Assembly: GCF_024347415.1 (NCBI RefSeq)
Contig: NZ_AP025476.1
Coordinates: 1,116,001 to 1,180,000 of the forward strand
Length of the DNA stretch: 64,000 nt
Reading direction: 5' to 3'
Source of the DNA: Vibrio crassostreae
GTDB lineage: Bacteria; Pseudomonadota; Gammaproteobacteria; Enterobacterales; Vibrionaceae
The translations under genes and the position numbers were made by a program. Below the pieces are notes generated by a model, which did no database searches, was not told the DNA's origin, and saw only the letters and a program-made list of their open reading frames with translations. Below are positions 61,492 through 64,000 of the stretch, in pieces (positions within the stretch are counted from its first letter, which is position 1; each line of letters opens with the position of its first letter).

Positions 61492-64000
61492 TTATGCTGA
61501 AGGCAGCAAGTTTTGTCTGAATTCGCCCAATAAATCACTAACAAATTGAATTCGTTTCCGTCTGTCGACCAATGGTATCGTAAACTTGAACTTAGTTGGC
61601 CCTTCCATTGAAAACTTTTGCGGTTGAGATTGCAACAGTTTAACAAGGTAGTTCGGGTTTATGTCAGCATCCGGGTAGAATTCGATAAATCCGCCTTTAT
61701 CGTGCGCTTCAATTTTCTTGGCTTTGATAGATGCCGCCGCTAACTTAAGCTCGGAAACCGATAATAAGTTCTTGGTTGCATCAGGAAGAATACCGAAGCG
61801 GTCGATAAGCTCGACTTTTAGCTCTGCAAGTTCATCCGTGTCACTCACGCTCGCAATACGCTTGTATGTTGATAAACGCGTGTTGATGTCTGGAATATAG
61901 TCGTCTGGCAATAGTGCAGGCAGACGCATCTCAATTTCAGTTTGTTCACGCAATAGATCATCAAGTGAAGGCTCTCTACCTTCTTTCAATGCTTCTACTG
62001 CTTGCTCAAGCATCTCCATGTACAAGGTGAAACCAACCGACTGGATTTGACCACTTTGCTCATCGCCTAATAGCTCACCAGCACCACGAATCTCTAAGTC
62101 ATGGGTTGCTAGCGTAAAGCCTGCACCTAAGTCTTCAAGTGAAGCAATGGCGTCCAATCGTTTGACCGCGTCTTTGGTCATTGCTTTCGGGGGAGGTGTT
62201 AGCAAGTAGGCATAAGCTTGGTGGTGAGAACGGCCCACACGACCACGCAATTGGTGAAGCTGAGCTAAACCAAGGTTATCGGCTCTGTCCATCAAGATAG
62301 TATTAGCTGTTGGTACATCGATACCGGTTTCGATGATGGTTGTACACACCAACAAGTTAAAGCGCTGGTGGTAGAAGTCATTCATGATGCGTTCCAGTTC
62401 GCGCTCTCGCATCTGGCCATGAGCCACGGTAACGCGCGCTTCTGGAATCAGCTTCTGTAGTAACTCTGCTGTTTTCTCAATCGTGTCGACTTGGTTGTGC
62501 AGGAAGTAAACCTGCCCACCACGCATAATTTCACGCAGCACCGCTTCTCTGACGATCGCATCATCACTTTCGCGAACGAAGGTTTTAATTGCCAAGCGTC
62601 GTGCGGGTGGTGTTGCGATGATAGACAAATCACGCATACCACTCATTGCCATGTTCAGCGTTCGCGGGATTGGTGTAGCAGTGAGCGTAAGGATGTCGAC
62701 ATCCGCACGCATTGCTTTCACTTTCTCTTTCTGACGTACACCGAAGCGGTGTTCTTCATCGACAACCAGCAAGCCAAGGTCTTTAAACTTAATATCGCTA
62801 GAAAGAAGCTTGTGAGTCCCCACCAAGATGTCGACCTTACCCTCGGCGACATCTTGCATGATCAGCTTTTGCTCTTTAGCTGATTTGAATCGGGATAGAA
62901 CTTCAACACGAATCGGCAAGTTGGCGAAACGGTCCCTGAAGTTTTCGAAGTGTTGCTGAGCAAGCAGGGTAGTAGGGACTAAAACCGCCACTTGCTTGCT
63001 GTTATCGGTACACACGAATGCCGCGCGCATTGCCACTTCTGTCTTACCAAAGCCCACATCACCACACACTAGGCGGTCCATGGCTTTTGCTTGGCACATG
63101 TCAGACATCACTGCATTGATGGCCATAGCTTGGTCATCGGTTTCTTCAAATGGGAAACCAGACTTGAAAGTCGCGTATTGGCCACGGTCGAGCACAAATT
63201 TGTAGCCAGGTTTCAGCTCACGCTTAGCGTAAACATCAAGTAGCTCCGCTGCAACATCACGGACTTTCTCTGCGGCGCGTTTACGAGCTTTTTGCCACGC
63301 TTCGCCACCGAGTTTATGCAGTGGTGCAGAATCTTCAGCGCCACCAGAGTAACGCCCGATTAAGTTCAAAGACGCAACTGGCACGTAGAGCTTGGCATCG
63401 TTTTGATACTCAAGCGTTACGTATTCGGTTTTCATGCCGCCGGCTTCGAGTGTTTGCAAGCCGATGTAACGACCAATACCGTGGTCAATGTGCACAACAG
63501 GCTGACCCGGTTTAAGTTCTGCCAAGTGGCGAATTACGGTATCGCTATTAACGCTTTTCTTATCTTTCTTACGACGCTGAACAACACGATCGCCAAGTAA
63601 GTCGCTTTCACAGATAAGGGCGATGTTGTGCTCTTCATGGATAAAACCGTGTTCAGCAGAGCCAAGGATCAGGCTGAACTTATCTTTGCCTTTAATCGCT
63701 TCGTCGAGGTTTTCAACTTCGCTTGGACGAACTTTAATGCCTCGAAGCAACTCACTCAGAGCCTCACGGCGACCTTCAGACTCAACTGAAAAAACCACTT
63801 TGCCTTCGAAGGCTTCAGTGAACTTTCTTAGGTTTGCGAGTGGCTCTTTATTCTGATGTTGAACACTGAGGTCAGGCAGTGACGTAACTGGAAGGTTGAT
63901 GCGTCCAGCTTTCTCTTCAATAGATTCTAAGCTTAGGTTGACCTGTGGTTTCTGTTTGAAGTGTGCGAATAGCTCGTCTTTCTTTAGCCATAGTTGTTCA
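61492..64000 (-). CDS. mfd: Transcription-repair coupling factor Mfd, C-terminal part
   Basis: About 836 codons of Mfd; the gene runs past the window end, so the UvrB-like N-terminus is missing. The frame continues upstream of the GTG at 63798, so that is not the start. Present in order: the RNA-polymerase-interacting domain (PGQPVVHIDHGIGRYIGLQ), translocase motor with Walker A GDVGFGKTEVAM and DEEH box VVDEEHRFGV, QLRGRVGRS, and the C-terminal TRCF/UvrA-masking domain. It removes stalled RNA polymerase at lesions and recruits UvrA. Confidence 0.96.
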   Translation of the reverse strand, partial: EQLWLKKDELFAHFKQKPQVNLSLESIEEKAGRINLPVTSLPDLSVQHQNKEPLANLRKFTEAFEGKVVFSVESEGRREALSELLRGIKVRPSEVENLDEAIKGKDKFSLILGSAEHGFIHEEHNIALICESDLLGDRVVQRRKKDKKSVNSDTVIRHLAELKPGQPVVHIDHGIGRYIGLQTLEAGGMKTEYVTLEYQNDAKLYVPVASLNLIGRYSGGAEDSAPLHKLGGEAWQKARKRAAEKVRDVAAELLDVYAKRELKPGYKFVLDRGQYATFKSGFPFEETDDQAMAINAVMSDMCQAKAMDRLVCGDVGFGKTEVAMRAAFVCTDNSKQVAVLVPTTLLAQQHFENFRDRFANLPIRVEVLSRFKSAKEQKLIMQDVAEGKVDILVGTHKLLSSDIKFKDLGLLVVDEEHRFGVRQKEKVKAMRADVDILTLTATPIPRTLNMAMSGMRDLSIIATPPARRLAIKTFVRESDDAIVREAVLREIMRGGQVYFLHNQVDTIEKTAELLQKLIPEARVTVAHGQMRERELERIMNDFYHQRFNLLVCTTIIETGIDVPTANTILMDRADNLGLAQLHQLRGRVGRSHHQAYAYLLTPPPKAMTKDAVKRLDAIASLEDLGAGFTLATHDLEIRGAGELLGDEQSGQIQSVGFTLYMEMLEQAVEALKEGREPSLDDLLREQTEIEMRLPALLPDDYIPDINTRLSTYKRIASVSDTDELAELKVELIDRFGILPDATKNLLSVSELKLAAASIKAKKIEAHDKGGFIEFYPDADINPNYLVKLLQSQPQKFSMEGPTKFKFTIPLVDRRKRIQFVSDLLGEFRQNLLPSA

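Noticed and set aside
1..64000. tRNA, rRNA, prophage, integrase or transposase genes
   Set aside because: No protein matched integrases or transposases and I saw no tRNA or rRNA sequence. Weak tRNA-like segments cannot be fully excluded by eye.

Overview
The window looks like chromosomal DNA from a Vibrio (Vibrionaceae), probably the larger chromosome. The evidence is established synteny read from the proteins. There is a csiV-mfd pair, a zntA-udp pair, an orphan CARF-nuclease of the V. cholerae VC1899 (DUF1887) type beside a chemotaxis receptor, and a hinT-ycfL-lpoB-thiK-ycfP-ndh block matching E. coli order except that nagZ is missing. Species cannot be fixed from what I can see. No rRNA, tRNA, CRISPR array, IS element or prophage was found.

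Layout. 1-5.7 kb: 3' end of serine deaminase, an Lrp regulator divergent from a LysE exporter, the peroxide operon ahpC-ahpF with an OxyR-like site array, and a VOC-family gene. 5.7-11.9 kb: a patchy, accessory-looking stretch. It holds a xanthine permease flanked by duplicated pieces of the preceding gene's 3' end and terminator, an RlpA-like lipoprotein, a secreted family II pyrophosphatase, and a stand-alone RloC-like ATPase/anticodon-nuclease candidate. Four successive transcription units here end in nearly the same terminator hairpin. 12-26 kb: a lipase-like lipoprotein (possibly shortened by a stop mutation), two amidohydrolases, AraC, LysR and TetR regulators, a lipocalin, a YdhR monooxygenase and a two-gene RND pump with a perfect 27-bp palindrome at its divergent promoter. 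26-32 kb: a 727-bp leader, then the cyoABCDE quinol oxidase operon. 32-45 kb: an HlyD-type pair, LysR-gloA-nemA (electrophile detoxification), a DMT exporter, a marR/cytochrome b561/cytochrome c' module around a 50-bp palindrome, ppiB, dsbA, ybiB, small conserved proteins, a CBS protein and a MATE pump. 45-64 kb: zntA with a MerR-type promoter, udp with two CRP-like sites 52 bp apart, the DUF1887 CARF nuclease, a chemotaxis receptor, the hinT-ndh block, a GNAT acetyltransferase, csiV and mfd (cut by the window end).

How the parts work together. ahpCF, gloA-nemA and the VOC gene form a peroxide/electrophile defence theme. The VOC gene and gloA share an upstream dyad (ATTATCA-N13-TGATAAT) although 30 kb apart, which suggests one regulator. 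cyoABCDE and ndh are alternative quinol-linked respiratory components, and an FNR-like site lies upstream of ndh. lpoB and csiV both serve the class A penicillin-binding proteins and lie within 6 kb of each other. The most unusual candidates are the direct-repeat-flanked permease locus, the orphan RloC-like gene, the orphan CARF nuclease with a non-canonical ligand motif, and the marR/cytochrome palindrome.
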